A DNA stretch of 64,000 bases from Roseovarius litorisediminis (GTDB lineage Bacteria > Pseudomonadota > Alphaproteobacteria > Rhodobacterales > Rhodobacteraceae), in assembly GCF_900172295.1 (NCBI RefSeq), contig NZ_FWFL01000010.1, positions 1-64,000 of the forward strand, read 5' to 3'. Shown here in pieces: positions 43,989 to 52,076 of this stretch. Positions within the stretch are counted from its first letter, which is position 1. Each line of letters opens with the position of its first letter. The translations under genes and the position numbers were made by a program. The notes beneath the pieces are model-generated. The model was not told the DNA's origin and did not search any database. It saw nothing but the letters and a program-made list of their open reading frames with translations.

Positions 43989-45455
43989 ATGCTGGGAATC
44001 GCCAGCGATTCGCCGTATCGCTTTGCCATGCAGAACTTGCGCGACCGTTTTCGTCTGAACTATGGCCAGAAACTGTTTCTGACGGCGACCCTGCCACTGA
44101 TCCTGGCAGCGGTGGCAATTTCCGTGCTTGTCGCACTGCAATCCCGGCAACTGGCCGAACAGGAAATACGCACCCTGGAAACCCAATTGATTGATGCCAA
44201 ACGTGCCGAACTGAAAAACTATCTGTCGATTGCGCGCACGGCCTTTATCAACATTTACGGCCGGGCTGCCCCCGATGACGAAGCTGCCATGCTGGAAGTT
44301 ACGCAGATTCTATCGGGCATGCTCTATGGTCAGGATGGCTATTTCTTTGTCTACGACTATGACGGCAACAATCTTGTCAGCCCGCGCCGTACCGACCTGA
44401 TCGGCCGCAACTGGACCGGCATGACCGATGCCCATGGCGAACCCATAACCAACGAACTTGTCCGGTTGGCACGTTCGGGTGGTGGCTATCACACCTATGA
44501 GTGGACCAAGCCCAGCACAGGCGAGTCGGCACAAATGGTCACCTATGTCATCGGCCTTCAGGACTGGCGGTGGGTCGTGGGAACGGGCGTCTTCATCGAC
44601 GATGTGGTTGCCACTGTCGCTGCCGCGCGCGAAAAGGTCGAAACCCGGATTCAACGCACCTTTCTTTATATTGGCGCAATTACGCTTGCAGCGTTGTTGC
44701 TGGTCTTCACATCAGGCCTTTTCATCAACATACGCGAACGTCGGCTGGCCGATGCCAAGCTGAAAAAGCTGACCCAGCGGGTGTTTGACGCCCAGGAAGA
44801 AGAGCGCGGGCGCGTGGCGCGCGAATTGCACGACGGGATCAGCCAGATCCTTGTCGGCGTGCGCTATGCGCTGGACACCGCCAGACGGCGACTGGACGTG
44901 GGCGATAAACGCGCCAGCGAAACCTTGGATCGTGGCATTACCCATTTGTCAGGCGCCATTCAGGAGGTTCGCCGCATCAGCCGCGATCTGCGCCCCGGCG
45001 CGCTGGATGATCTGGGGCTTGGCCCAGCGCTGAAAGCCCTGGCCGAGGATTTCGGTAACCGCACCGGCATCAAAACCGATTTCAGCACCGTTGTGTTTCG
45101 CAACCGTCTGGATGATGAGGCCAAGATTGCACTGTACCGTGTGGCACAGGAAGCGCTGACAAATGTCGAACGCCACGCCGGTGCGAGCCAGGTTTCGATC
45201 GACGTGCGCGGCCACGCCAGGGGGGCGACGCTGCGGATCGCCGACAATGGTATCGGGCTGGATCACGAACAGGCCGACAAGGCCCCCGGCAGCGGGCTGG
45301 GCCTTCGCAACATGCAGGAACGCGTCGAGCAACTGGATGGCACGCTTAGGGTACTATCCAGCAAGACCGGCACGGTGATCACCGCCGAAGTGCCCCTGAC
45401 CCACCTGCTGCCGCCTCAAGACAAGAATGACAACGACGCAAAGGCCAGCGCATGA
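43989..45455 (+). CDS. Sensor histidine kinase with cache domain (NarL/DegS class)
   Basis: A 488-residue membrane kinase. Two membrane segments (about 40-60 and 225-245) flank a single-cache periplasmic sensor (YGQDGYFFVYDYDGNNL). A HisKA_3 dimer domain follows with phosphorylated His in ARELHDGISQILVGVR (about residue 282), then a HATPase with EALTNVERHAGASQ, DNGIGLDH and GSGLGLRNMQER. Small organic acids are typical cache ligands, so it may report the substrate of the neighbouring transporters. An alternative start is the ATG at 44028. The stop overlaps the regulator start. Confidence 0.93.
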   Translation: MLGIASDSPYRFAMQNLRDRFRLNYGQKLFLTATLPLILAAVAISVLVALQSRQLAEQEIRTLETQLIDAKRAELKNYLSIARTAFINIYGRAAPDDEAAMLEVTQILSGMLYGQDGYFFVYDYDGNNLVSPRRTDLIGRNWTGMTDAHGEPITNELVRLARSGGGYHTYEWTKPSTGESAQMVTYVIGLQDWRWVVGTGVFIDDVVATVAAAREKVETRIQRTFLYIGAITLAALLLVFTSGLFINIRERRLADAKLKKLTQRVFDAQEEERGRVARELHDGISQILVGVRYALDTARRRLDVGDKRASETLDRGITHLSGAIQEVRRISRDLRPGALDDLGLGPALKALAEDFGNRTGIKTDFSTVVFRNRLDDEAKIALYRVAQEALTNVERHAGASQVSIDVRGHARGATLRIADNGIGLDHEQADKAPGSGLGLRNMQERVEQLDGTLRVLSSKTGTVITAEVPLTHLLPPQDKNDNDAKASA

Positions 45456-46099
45456 CAAAAACACCTGTTCGCATTGTGATCGTGGATGATCACCCGATGG
45501 TGGCCGAAGGCATCCAGTCGATCCTGGAAAGCTATGACGACGTCAAGGTGATCGCCAACCTCTCTGATGGGCAAAGCATCATTGATCAGGTCGCCGCACT
45601 GGACCCGGATGTGATCCTGCTGGATCTGAACATGCCGGGTATCGGCGGGCTGTCGACCACTGAAATCATTCTCGAACGCCGCCCCGATACGCGAATCCTG
45701 ATCCTGTCAATGCATGACAGCCCGGAATATATCAGCTCGGCCCTCAGCCACGGGGCGGTGGGTTATGTGCTTAAAGATGTGCCCACGGATGAAATCAAGC
45801 GCGCCATTGACGCGGTTATGGCCGGGCAACGCTATCTGTGCACCGGCGCCAAAGGTTCGCTTGCCCCCTATGACCGGTCGGACCGGGAACAGCTGACCAA
45901 CCGCGAACAGACCATCCTGCTGCAACTGGCGCAGGGCAAATCGAACAAAGAGGTCGGCCTGGCCCTGGATATCTCGGTGCGTACCGTGGAAACCCACCGC
46001 AAGAACATTAAACGCAAGCTGGGAATTTCCAGCACCGCGGGACTGACACGCTATGCCCTAGAGCATGGTGTGCTGCAGGGTACAGGCGTGCAGATTTAG
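45452..46099 (+). CDS. NarL/FixJ-type response regulator
   Basis: A 215-residue regulator. The receiver has the acidic pocket VIVDDHPMVAEG, phosphoacceptor Asp in VILLDLNMPG (about residue 57), and Lys in GYVLKDVPTDE. A LuxR HTH follows (LTNREQTILLQLAQGKSNKEV, VRTVETHRKNIKRKLG). It overlaps its kinase gene by four bases. Target genes are likely the SulP and TRAP genes next to it (inference). Confidence 0.95.
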   Translation: MTKTPVRIVIVDDHPMVAEGIQSILESYDDVKVIANLSDGQSIIDQVAALDPDVILLDLNMPGIGGLSTTEIILERRPDTRILILSMHDSPEYISSALSHGAVGYVLKDVPTDEIKRAIDAVMAGQRYLCTGAKGSLAPYDRSDREQLTNREQTILLQLAQGKSNKEVGLALDISVRTVETHRKNIKRKLGISSTAGLTRYALEHGVLQGTGVQI

Positions 46100-46305
46100 G
46101 CGCGCCACTCGCGTCCGGTTGATCCTGCCGCAGTGGCCAGCGTGTTGCAATGCGCATCCGCACCCTCCAGCCCGCCCAGGTTTCCGCCATCGCCCACTCC
46201 GACGCTGGTCACGAAAAACCCCATCAGATGCTCCTGCGCCTGCGCTGCCGAAAGGCTTGTCACCAAAATCGCACTGGCCAATAATGTAATTTCGCATTTC
46301 AACAT
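46096..46305 (-). pseudogene. Truncated secreted lectin-like protein
   Basis: A 69-residue frame with a good ribosome site (AGGAG), a signal peptide ending SAAQAQE and then FFVTSVGVGDGGNLGGLEGADAHCNTLA, the first strand and Cys of a secreted lectin-like family seen in Rhodobacterales. It stops at GREWRA, where relatives go on for another 100 or more residues with further Cys. The stop codon overlaps the stop of the response regulator gene, suggesting that a deletion removed the rest. It could still be an expressed short peptide. Confidence 0.6.
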
Positions 46306-46576
46306 TCTGATCTCCTGTCCAATTCTTTGACCGCGACCGACCTGCACAAATCAGACCCAACCGTGGATATGTCCCTTTCTATTTTGACGGGCCGGGCTGA
46401 CGTGCTTCCGGCGCTGAGCATACGAACCGGCAACAGTGACTCCAAAATCAATAATTCGCGACCCGCAACTGGCCCGAGGCCCGCGTTTCACCAGAAGATT
46501 CGCGAAATTCGGGTGATCTGCGCAACAAATGCAAAGATTTCACCCCATTTTGCGACATTTTATCGGCAGTACCGGG
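46306..46576. other. Unassigned spacer upstream of ilvI promoter
   Basis: About 270 bases between the truncated lectin gene and the ilvI promoter. Small frames are present on both strands but none has a ribosome site and plausible composition. I see no RNA gene. Confidence 0.45.
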
Positions 46577-46605
46577 TTGACGCCCCTTTCCACCGCCCAT
46601 AATGT
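46577..46605 (+). promoter_or_regulatory. Sigma-70-type promoter for ilvI leader
   Basis: TTGACG (46577-46582) and TAATGT (46600-46605) are separated by exactly 17 bases, the best promoter match in the window. Transcription should start near 46612, placing the leader peptide and attenuator in the first 130 bases of the message. Confidence 0.72.
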
Positions 46606-46634
46606 CTCGCGCACGCAGCAAAGGAGTCGCGTTG

Positions 46635-46682
46635 GTGAAAACGCTAGTCGTACTTGTAGGCAAATGGCGCATGGGCCGGTAA
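46635..46682 (+). CDS. ilvI leader peptide (MKTLVVLVGKWRMGR)
   Basis: A 15-residue peptide starting at GTG (or TTG three bases earlier), with GGAG eight bases upstream. Codons 4-8 read Leu-Val-Val-Leu-Val, precisely the branched-chain residues whose shortage should stall the ribosome. The last codons overlap the 5' arm of the antiterminator. It is the sensor of an attenuator controlling acetolactate synthase. Confidence 0.85.
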   Translation: MKTLVVLVGKWRMGR

Positions 46683-46733
46683 CGGACACCCTACAGGTAC
46701 CCCATGCGCCCCCGAAAAATCGGGGGCTTTTTT
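46666..46733 (+). promoter_or_regulatory. Branched-chain amino acid attenuator of ilvI
   Basis: GGCGCATGGG (46666-46675, inside the leader peptide) is fully complementary to CCCATGCGCC (46701-46710). That second arm overlaps the terminator arm GCCCCCGA (46708-46715), which pairs with TCGGGGGC (46720-46727) followed by six T. The two hairpins exclude each other. A ribosome stalled at the Leu/Val codons would leave 46666-46675 free, favouring the antiterminator and read-through; a ribosome reaching the stop would cover it and let the terminator form. Confidence 0.87.
46708..46733 (+). terminator. Attenuator terminator hairpin upstream of ilvI
   Basis: An 8-bp GC-rich stem (GCCCCCGA with TCGGGGGC), AAAA loop and a run of six T, 38 bases before the ilvI ATG. 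Confidence 0.93.
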
Positions 46734-46771
46734 ATGTGTGTGAGAATTGATGTCATGAACGGAGCAAGCAG

Positions 46772-48526
46772 ATGACACGTCAGATGACCGGAGCGAAAAT
46801 GGTAGTCCAGGCCCTCAAGGATCAGGGCGTGGAAGTCGTATTCGGATACCCCGGCGGCGCTGTGCTGCCGATTTATGACGAGGTGTTCCAGCAAAACGAC
46901 ATCCGCCACATCCTTGTACGCCACGAACAGGGCGCGGTGCATGCCGCCGAAGGCTATGCGCGCTCGACCGGGAAACCCGGTGTTGTGCTTGTCACCTCGG
47001 GCCCCGGCGCCACCAATGCGGTAACCGGGCTGACCGATGCGCTGATGGACAGTATCCCGATTGTGGTCCTGACCGGTCAGGTGCCTACCTTCATGATCGG
47101 CAATGATGCCTTTCAGGAGGCCGACACCGTGGGCATCACCCGCCCCTGCACCAAACACAACTGGCTGGTCAGCGACACCAGCAAACTGTCCGAAACCCTG
47201 CACCAGGCGTTTCATGTTGCGACGACAGGCCGACCCGGGCCGGTTCTGGTCGATATCCCTAAGGACGTTCAGTTTGCCAGCGCAGACTACACCGCGCCGA
47301 CAAAGGCCCGCACCAGCCACTACGCACCGCAGGTCAAAGGCGACATGGAGGCGATCACCGAACTGGTTGCAGCACTGGAAACCGCCAAACGACCGGTGTT
47401 CTACACAGGTGGCGGCGTGATCAATTCAGGCCCGGCCGCCAGCCAACTGCTGCGCGAACTGGTCGAGGCCACGGGCATCCCGATTACCAGCACGCTGATG
47501 GGGCTGGGCGCCTATCCCGCCAATGGTGAACGCTGGATCGGGATGCTGGGCATGCATGGCCTCTACGAGGCGAACATGGTGATGCACGATTGCGATCTGA
47601 TGATCAACATCGGCGCACGGTTTGACGACCGGATCACCGGCCGCGTGGATGCGTTCAGCCCCAACTCGATCAAAGCGCACATTGATATCGACCCCAGTTC
47701 GATCAACAAGGTCATCAAGACCGATATCCCGATCATTGGTGACATTGCCCATGTGCTTGAGGATATTCTCAAGGTCTGGAAATCCCGCGGCCGCAAGGTA
47801 AACCGCGAGGCGATTGCCAAATGGTGGGCCAAGATTGAAGACTGGAAAAAGGTCGACTGTCTGGCCTTCAAGCAAAACGGCAAGGTCATCAAACCGCAAT
47901 ATGCCCTCAGCCGTCTTGAGGCGCTGACAAAGGATCATGATCGCTATATCTGCACTGAAGTGGGCCAGCATCAGATGTGGGCAGCTCAGTACCTTGGCTT
48001 TAACGATCCGCATCGCTGGATGACATCAGGCGGTCTGGGTACGATGGGCTACGGCTTTCCGGCGTCGATTGGTGTGCAGATGGCGCACCCCGACAGCCTG
48101 GTGATCAATGTCGCGGGCGAGGCCAGTTGGCTGATGAACATGCAGGAAATGGGCACGGCGATGCAATACCACCTGCCGGTCAAGCAGTTCATCCTGAACA
48201 ACGAACGTCTGGGCATGGTTCGCCAATGGCAGGAGCTGTTGCACGGCGAGCGCTATTCCAGCAGTTGGTCCGAGGCGCTGCCGGATTTCGTGAAACTGGC
48301 CGAGGCGTTTGGCGCCAAGGGCATTATCTGCAAGGATCCCGATGATCTGGACGATGCGATCATGGAGATGCTGAATTACGACGGGCCGGTGATTTTCGAT
48401 TGTCTGGTGGAAAAGCACGAAAACTGTTTCCCGATGATCCCGTCAGGCGAGCCGCATAACAAGATGTTGCTGGGCGAGGCCTCGACCAAGGATGCAATTG
48501 GATCAAAAGGGGCTGTGATGGTGTGA
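46772..48526 (+). CDS. ilvI: Acetolactate synthase large subunit
   Basis: A 584-residue ThDP enzyme making acetolactate or acetohydroxybutyrate, first common step of valine, leucine and isoleucine synthesis. The N-terminal ThDP glutamate is in VRHEQGAVHAAEGYARS; VTSGPGATNAVTGL and the FAD-binding middle are normal. The usual metal motif GDGSF is replaced by AGEASWLMNMQEMGTA (about residue 450), followed by the expected NNERLGMVRQWQ. GGAG lies seven bases before the ATG. It is controlled by the upstream attenuator and followed by ilvH. Confidence 0.95.
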   Translation: MTRQMTGAKMVVQALKDQGVEVVFGYPGGAVLPIYDEVFQQNDIRHILVRHEQGAVHAAEGYARSTGKPGVVLVTSGPGATNAVTGLTDALMDSIPIVVLTGQVPTFMIGNDAFQEADTVGITRPCTKHNWLVSDTSKLSETLHQAFHVATTGRPGPVLVDIPKDVQFASADYTAPTKARTSHYAPQVKGDMEAITELVAALETAKRPVFYTGGGVINSGPAASQLLRELVEATGIPITSTLMGLGAYPANGERWIGMLGMHGLYEANMVMHDCDLMINIGARFDDRITGRVDAFSPNSIKAHIDIDPSSINKVIKTDIPIIGDIAHVLEDILKVWKSRGRKVNREAIAKWWAKIEDWKKVDCLAFKQNGKVIKPQYALSRLEALTKDHDRYICTEVGQHQMWAAQYLGFNDPHRWMTSGGLGTMGYGFPASIGVQMAHPDSLVINVAGEASWLMNMQEMGTAMQYHLPVKQFILNNERLGMVRQWQELLHGERYSSSWSEALPDFVKLAEAFGAKGIICKDPDDLDDAIMEMLNYDGPVIFDCLVEKHENCFPMIPSGEPHNKMLLGEASTKDAIGSKGAVMV

Positions 48527-48530
48527 CGCG

Positions 48531-48577
48531 CCGTTTTCTTTGAAAGAAAACGGACCGGAATTTTTTGAAAATTCCGG
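48531..48577. repeat. Tandem hairpins between ilvI and ilvH
   Basis: CCGTTTTCTTT-G-AAAGAAAACGG (48531-48553) and CCGGAATTTT-TTG-AAAATTCCGG (48555-48577) are two perfect stem-loops side by side in the 81-base spacer. Such paired elements occur elsewhere in Rhodobacterales intergenic regions. They may affect mRNA processing or translation of ilvH. Confidence 0.8.
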
Positions 48578-48607
48578 TGCCATACCGCCAGAAAAGGGAA
48601 AAATGAT

Positions 48608-49168
48608 ATGTCTGCTCTAAAAATCAAAAAAGGCTCGACCAAGCATTCGGCTTATAACCTGCGCCCCACATTCTCGGATGTGGTCGAGGCGCATACGCTG
48701 GCCGTGGTGGTGGAAAACGAGCCCGGCGTACTGGCGCGGGTCATCGGCCTGTTTTCCGGACGCGGTTACAACATCGACAGTCTGACCGTGGCCGAGATCG
48801 ACCATGAAGGTCATCGCAGCCGGATCACCATTGTCACCACCGGCACGCCGCAGGTGATCGAACAGATCAAGGCCCAACTGGGCCGCATTGTGCCGGTGCA
48901 TGAGGTGCACGACCTGACGGTTGAAGGTCCATCGGTCGAGCGCGAACTGGCGCTGCTGAAGGTTTGCGGCGAGGGCGACAAACGGGTCGAGGCGCTGCGG
49001 CTGGCGGATATTTTCCGCGCCAATGCGGTGGACAGCACCCTGGACAGTTTCGTATTCGAGCTGACCGGCGCGCCGGAAAAGATCGACGCCTTTGCCGAAC
49101 TGATGCGCCCGCTGGGCCTGATTGAGATCGCCCGTACCGGTGTGGCCGCCCTTCTCCGTGGCCACTGA
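48608..49168 (+). CDS. ilvH: Acetolactate synthase small (regulatory) subunit
   Basis: A 186-residue regulatory subunit with an N-terminal ACT domain (TLAVVVENEPGVLARVIGLFSG, GYNIDSLTVAEID), which binds valine and conveys feedback inhibition, and a C-terminal ALS_ss domain. It follows ilvI after 81 bases holding the tandem hairpins. Length is slightly above the E. coli IlvH (163). Confidence 0.95.
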   Translation: MSALKIKKGSTKHSAYNLRPTFSDVVEAHTLAVVVENEPGVLARVIGLFSGRGYNIDSLTVAEIDHEGHRSRITIVTTGTPQVIEQIKAQLGRIVPVHEVHDLTVEGPSVERELALLKVCGEGDKRVEALRLADIFRANAVDSTLDSFVFELTGAPEKIDAFAELMRPLGLIEIARTGVAALLRGH

Positions 49169-49176
49169 TCCCCTGC

Positions 49177-49557
49177 TCAGAGGGCTTTATACTGTTTCGG
49201 ACAGACCTTGGTCATGGCATTTTCGGTGACGGCGGCGAAAGGGACGATTTTATCCTCTTCGGGATAGTGGGCAGCATCTGCGGATGGGGCCACGGCTGAA
49301 ACGGGGGCGGCACTGGCCTGTTTCAGGTGGCGGGCGAGTGTCGGGTATTCATCAGCAGCCACCAAACTCAGATTGCTGGCCAGTCGCATTTCCCCGTCTT
49401 CTTCGATATCAAATCGCACCAGATCGCCTGGATCACACCAGTTATCGAGAAATTCATCCTTCTGTTTGCTTTTATAAAAGGCCAGGTCACCGTGATCTTC
49501 GCACCAGATCACTGCGCGCTTGTTATTCTGGTCGCTCCATAGAATGACGCCGTACAT
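49177..49557 (-). CDS. Hypothetical protein with small beta-type N-terminus
   Basis: A 126-residue protein without signal or membrane segment. The N-terminal 65 residues (YGVILWSDQNNKRAVIWCEDHG, then DPGDLVRFDIEEDGEMRLA) look like a small beta barrel, loosely similar to cold-shock or OB folds. The C-terminal half is Ala/Pro-rich and probably disordered. GGGGA precedes the ATG. It is tail-to-tail with ilvH after 8 bases. No family recognised. Confidence 0.68.
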   Translation of the reverse strand: MYGVILWSDQNNKRAVIWCEDHGDLAFYKSKQKDEFLDNWCDPGDLVRFDIEEDGEMRLASNLSLVAADEYPTLARHLKQASAAPVSAVAPSADAAHYPEEDKIVPFAAVTENAMTKVCPKQYKAL

Positions 49558-49670
49558 TTGATCCCCAAGGTTTATTTTTTTGACAGAACGCGTTTCGTTG
49601 GTCCCGTCACATAACTACATGTTTATTATGGACTCTGGTTCATGAAATTTGTGTCAGACCGGCGCCAATG

Positions 49671-49688
49671 TGACGCCAACTAGCGTCA
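49671..49688. promoter_or_regulatory. Inverted repeat upstream of XRE regulator
   Basis: TGACGC (49671-49676) and GCGTCA (49683-49688) are separated by 6 bases, about 80 bases upstream of the XRE-type regulator start. It could be an autoregulatory operator. Confidence 0.4.
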
Positions 49689-49766
49689 TTTCCACTGTTC
49701 ATTCCACGCAAACACCGATAGAACCCCTGCTATTCTGGGCTGTATTCTGCAATAAATGAGCGAATC

Positions 49767-50591
49767 TTGGGTAAGAAAACATTTGAACCGGGCGCAAGCC
49801 GCCATCGTGACCCGGTAGAATTGCGAAGTATCTTCGGCGAAAACCTACGCACGCTTAGCGCCGGGTACCCTTCGGTTGCAGCGCTGTGTCGCGAACTGGG
49901 AATAAACCGCACCCAGTTCAACCGATACCTTTCAGGCGAAAGCTTTCCCAGGCCGGATATCCTGCATCAGATATGCGCATTCTTCGGCGTCGACGCGCGC
50001 ATCTTGCTTGAACCGGTTGATACTTTAGGCCCCACCTCTTTTGATCTGCTGACCCACCCCGTACTTGAAGGATATTTTGGCACAGAGCCCTCGGATGTGC
50101 CGGCGTCGATTTTCCCGAACGGTTTTTACCGCTTTGTCCGGCGCAGCTTTATCGACGACAGCCGTTTTGCCATCGGCCTTGTCTATGTATTGCGCGATGG
50201 CGGATATACTTTCCTGCGCGGGTATGAACCGCAGCAGGCGCTGCGCAAACAGGGCCTGTCGACGTCAAACCGGAACCGCGAGTTTCGCGGGCCTGTCATG
50301 CGGCAGGAAGAGGGCATCATTGCCATCGTCGCGCATCGGAATTCGATGTCGTGTTCGTTTAATTTTCTCACGCCCGAGACTTCCTTCCAGTCAAATATCT
50401 GGGAAGGCTATGCCACCCGTACGGTGCGCGAAAAGGTCACCGGACGACGCGCCACACGGATGGTTTATGAACACCTGGGCAACGACCGCGAAACCATCAT
50501 GAAAACCGCACGCATGGCCGGGTTGGTCGACCTGGAGGATGTTCCGGAGTTCCATGCCCGCCTGCTCCGCCTGGACCAGGAATTCCGGTAA
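49767..50591 (+). CDS. XRE-type regulator with large C-terminal domain
   Basis: A 274-residue regulator. Residues 20-75 are an XRE HTH (SVAALCRELGINRTQFNRYLSGESFP). The rest has no family I recognise; its length and pattern suggest a sensor domain (FVRRSFIDDSRFAIGLVYVL). It starts at TTG with a poor ribosome site, and no ATG fits. The Rieske oxygenase gene lies 99 bases downstream on the same strand, so this may be its local regulator. Confidence 0.78.
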   Translation: MGKKTFEPGASRHRDPVELRSIFGENLRTLSAGYPSVAALCRELGINRTQFNRYLSGESFPRPDILHQICAFFGVDARILLEPVDTLGPTSFDLLTHPVLEGYFGTEPSDVPASIFPNGFYRFVRRSFIDDSRFAIGLVYVLRDGGYTFLRGYEPQQALRKQGLSTSNRNREFRGPVMRQEEGIIAIVAHRNSMSCSFNFLTPETSFQSNIWEGYATRTVREKVTGRRATRMVYEHLGNDRETIMKTARMAGLVDLEDVPEFHARLLRLDQEFR

Positions 50592-50690
50592 TCGGTTCTT
50601 GTCGCCAAAAGACAACTCGCGTCGCCTATTGGCGGTTTCATTTCGTTGATTCCTGCTTTGGGTATCCGCACTGTCACCCAGGAGACGCAA

Positions 50691-51851
50691 ATGACACAAA
50701 CCGTCACAGACCTGTCCAATGTCCGCACCAGCGTTGAAAAGGCCAATGGCCTTCCGAACGCCCATTACATCGACCCCGGCGTGTTTCAGGAAGAAAAGCA
50801 CGCGCTGCTTTATTCGCAGTGGGCCGGTCTGGCCGTCGCCGCCGATGTGCCCGAACCGGGAGATGCCAAACCGATCGAATTTCTGGGCATGCCGCTGCTG
50901 CTGCTGCGCGACAAGGATGGCGATGTGCGGGTATTCCAGAACATCTGCCGTCACCGCGGCATGATTCTGGTGGAAGAGCCGCGCAAGATCGAAGGTGCCA
51001 TTCGCTGCCCCTATCATTCGTGGTGTTACTCGACCAAAGGCAAGCTGGTCAGCACGCCGCATGTGGGTGGCCCCGGCCACAACACCCACGAGGCGATCAA
51101 ACGTGACGATCTGGGTCTCAATGAGGTACGCAGCCATATCTGGCGCGATGTTGTCTGGATCAACGTCTCGGGGGATGCCCCGGCGTTCGAGGATGTCCAT
51201 GCCGACCTGATCAAACGCTGGGCCGATTTCGAGCAGCCGGTCTATCACGGCGGAGCGGACAGCAAGTTCACGCTTGAGGTCAACACCAACTGGAAACTCG
51301 CGGTCGAAAACTATTGCGAAAGCTATCACCTGCCCTGGGTCCATCCGGGCCTGAACAGCTATTCGCGTCTGGAAGATCATTACCATATCGAAAAGCCCGG
51401 CCAGTTTTCGGGTCAGGGCACCATGGTATATCGGCAGCTGACCAATGAAAACGGCGAGAAATTCCCCGATTTTTCCGAGGTAGGCAGCAAATGGAACGAG
51501 CAGGCCGAATATGTTGCGGTCTACCCCAACGTCCTGCTGGGGGTGCATCGTGATCATGCCTTTGCGATCATCCTCGAGGCCAAAAGCACCGAAAAAACGG
51601 TCGAGCATGTCCACCTTTATTATTCCATCCCTGACAGCGACGGCGGGTTGCGCCAGCGCAACAGCCAGCTGTGGAAAACCGTTTTCGAGGAAGACATCTT
51701 TGTTGTCGAAGGCATGCAAAAGGGCCGCCACGCCGATCAGTTTGACGGTGGCCGGTTCTCGCCGGTGATGGACAGCCCCACGCATTGCTTTCACGATTGG
51801 GTGGCAGGCAAGGTTGAAACCTACAGGGCACTGGCAAAGGCGGCCGAATGA
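50691..51851 (+). CDS. Rieske non-heme oxygenase, alpha subunit
   Basis: A 386-residue aromatic-ring-hydroxylating or betaine/carnitine-type oxygenase. The Rieske [2Fe-2S] ligands are CRHRG and CPYHSW (about residues 86 and 106). The mononuclear iron site is in ENYCESYHLPWVHPGL (about 209). GGAGACGCAA just before the ATG sets the start. No ferredoxin/reductase partner is adjacent. Family size and layout resemble enzymes that demethylate quaternary amines, but the substrate is open. Confidence 0.9.
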   Translation: MTQTVTDLSNVRTSVEKANGLPNAHYIDPGVFQEEKHALLYSQWAGLAVAADVPEPGDAKPIEFLGMPLLLLRDKDGDVRVFQNICRHRGMILVEEPRKIEGAIRCPYHSWCYSTKGKLVSTPHVGGPGHNTHEAIKRDDLGLNEVRSHIWRDVVWINVSGDAPAFEDVHADLIKRWADFEQPVYHGGADSKFTLEVNTNWKLAVENYCESYHLPWVHPGLNSYSRLEDHYHIEKPGQFSGQGTMVYRQLTNENGEKFPDFSEVGSKWNEQAEYVAVYPNVLLGVHRDHAFAIILEAKSTEKTVEHVHLYYSIPDSDGGLRQRNSQLWKTVFEEDIFVVEGMQKGRHADQFDGGRFSPVMDSPTHCFHDWVAGKVETYRALAKAAE

Positions 51852-52060
51852 AAGATCTTGATGCGCAAATGATTGCAGCGCATGAAGCACATGATCAGGA
51901 GGCGCTGATCCGGCTCTATACGCAGGCTGCGGATACAGCCAACGATCTGGACGCGTCCTGCTTTTTCCTGACACATGCCTACATTTTCGCGCTTGAGGCC
52001 GGTGTGCCTCAGGCGCGCGATTTGCATGCGCGCCTGAAAACGCACGGGCGCGAAGCTTAG
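51848..52060 (+). CDS. Small helical protein, coupled to Rieske oxygenase
   Basis: A 70-residue helical protein whose ATG overlaps the oxygenase stop (ATGA), so the two are translationally coupled. LIRLYTQAADTANDLDASCF and FALEAGVPQARDLHARL look like one TPR-like helix pair. No known family. It may assist the oxygenase. Confidence 0.75.
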   Translation: MKDLDAQMIAAHEAHDQEALIRLYTQAADTANDLDASCFFLTHAYIFALEAGVPQARDLHARLKTHGREA

Positions 52061-52076
52061 ATCGTATCAAGCCCCG

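Noticed and set aside
50391..52070. 559-residue minus-strand frame over the XRE and Rieske genes
   Set aside because: The plus-strand genes carry full motifs; this frame does not, and it spans two unrelated genes and their spacer.
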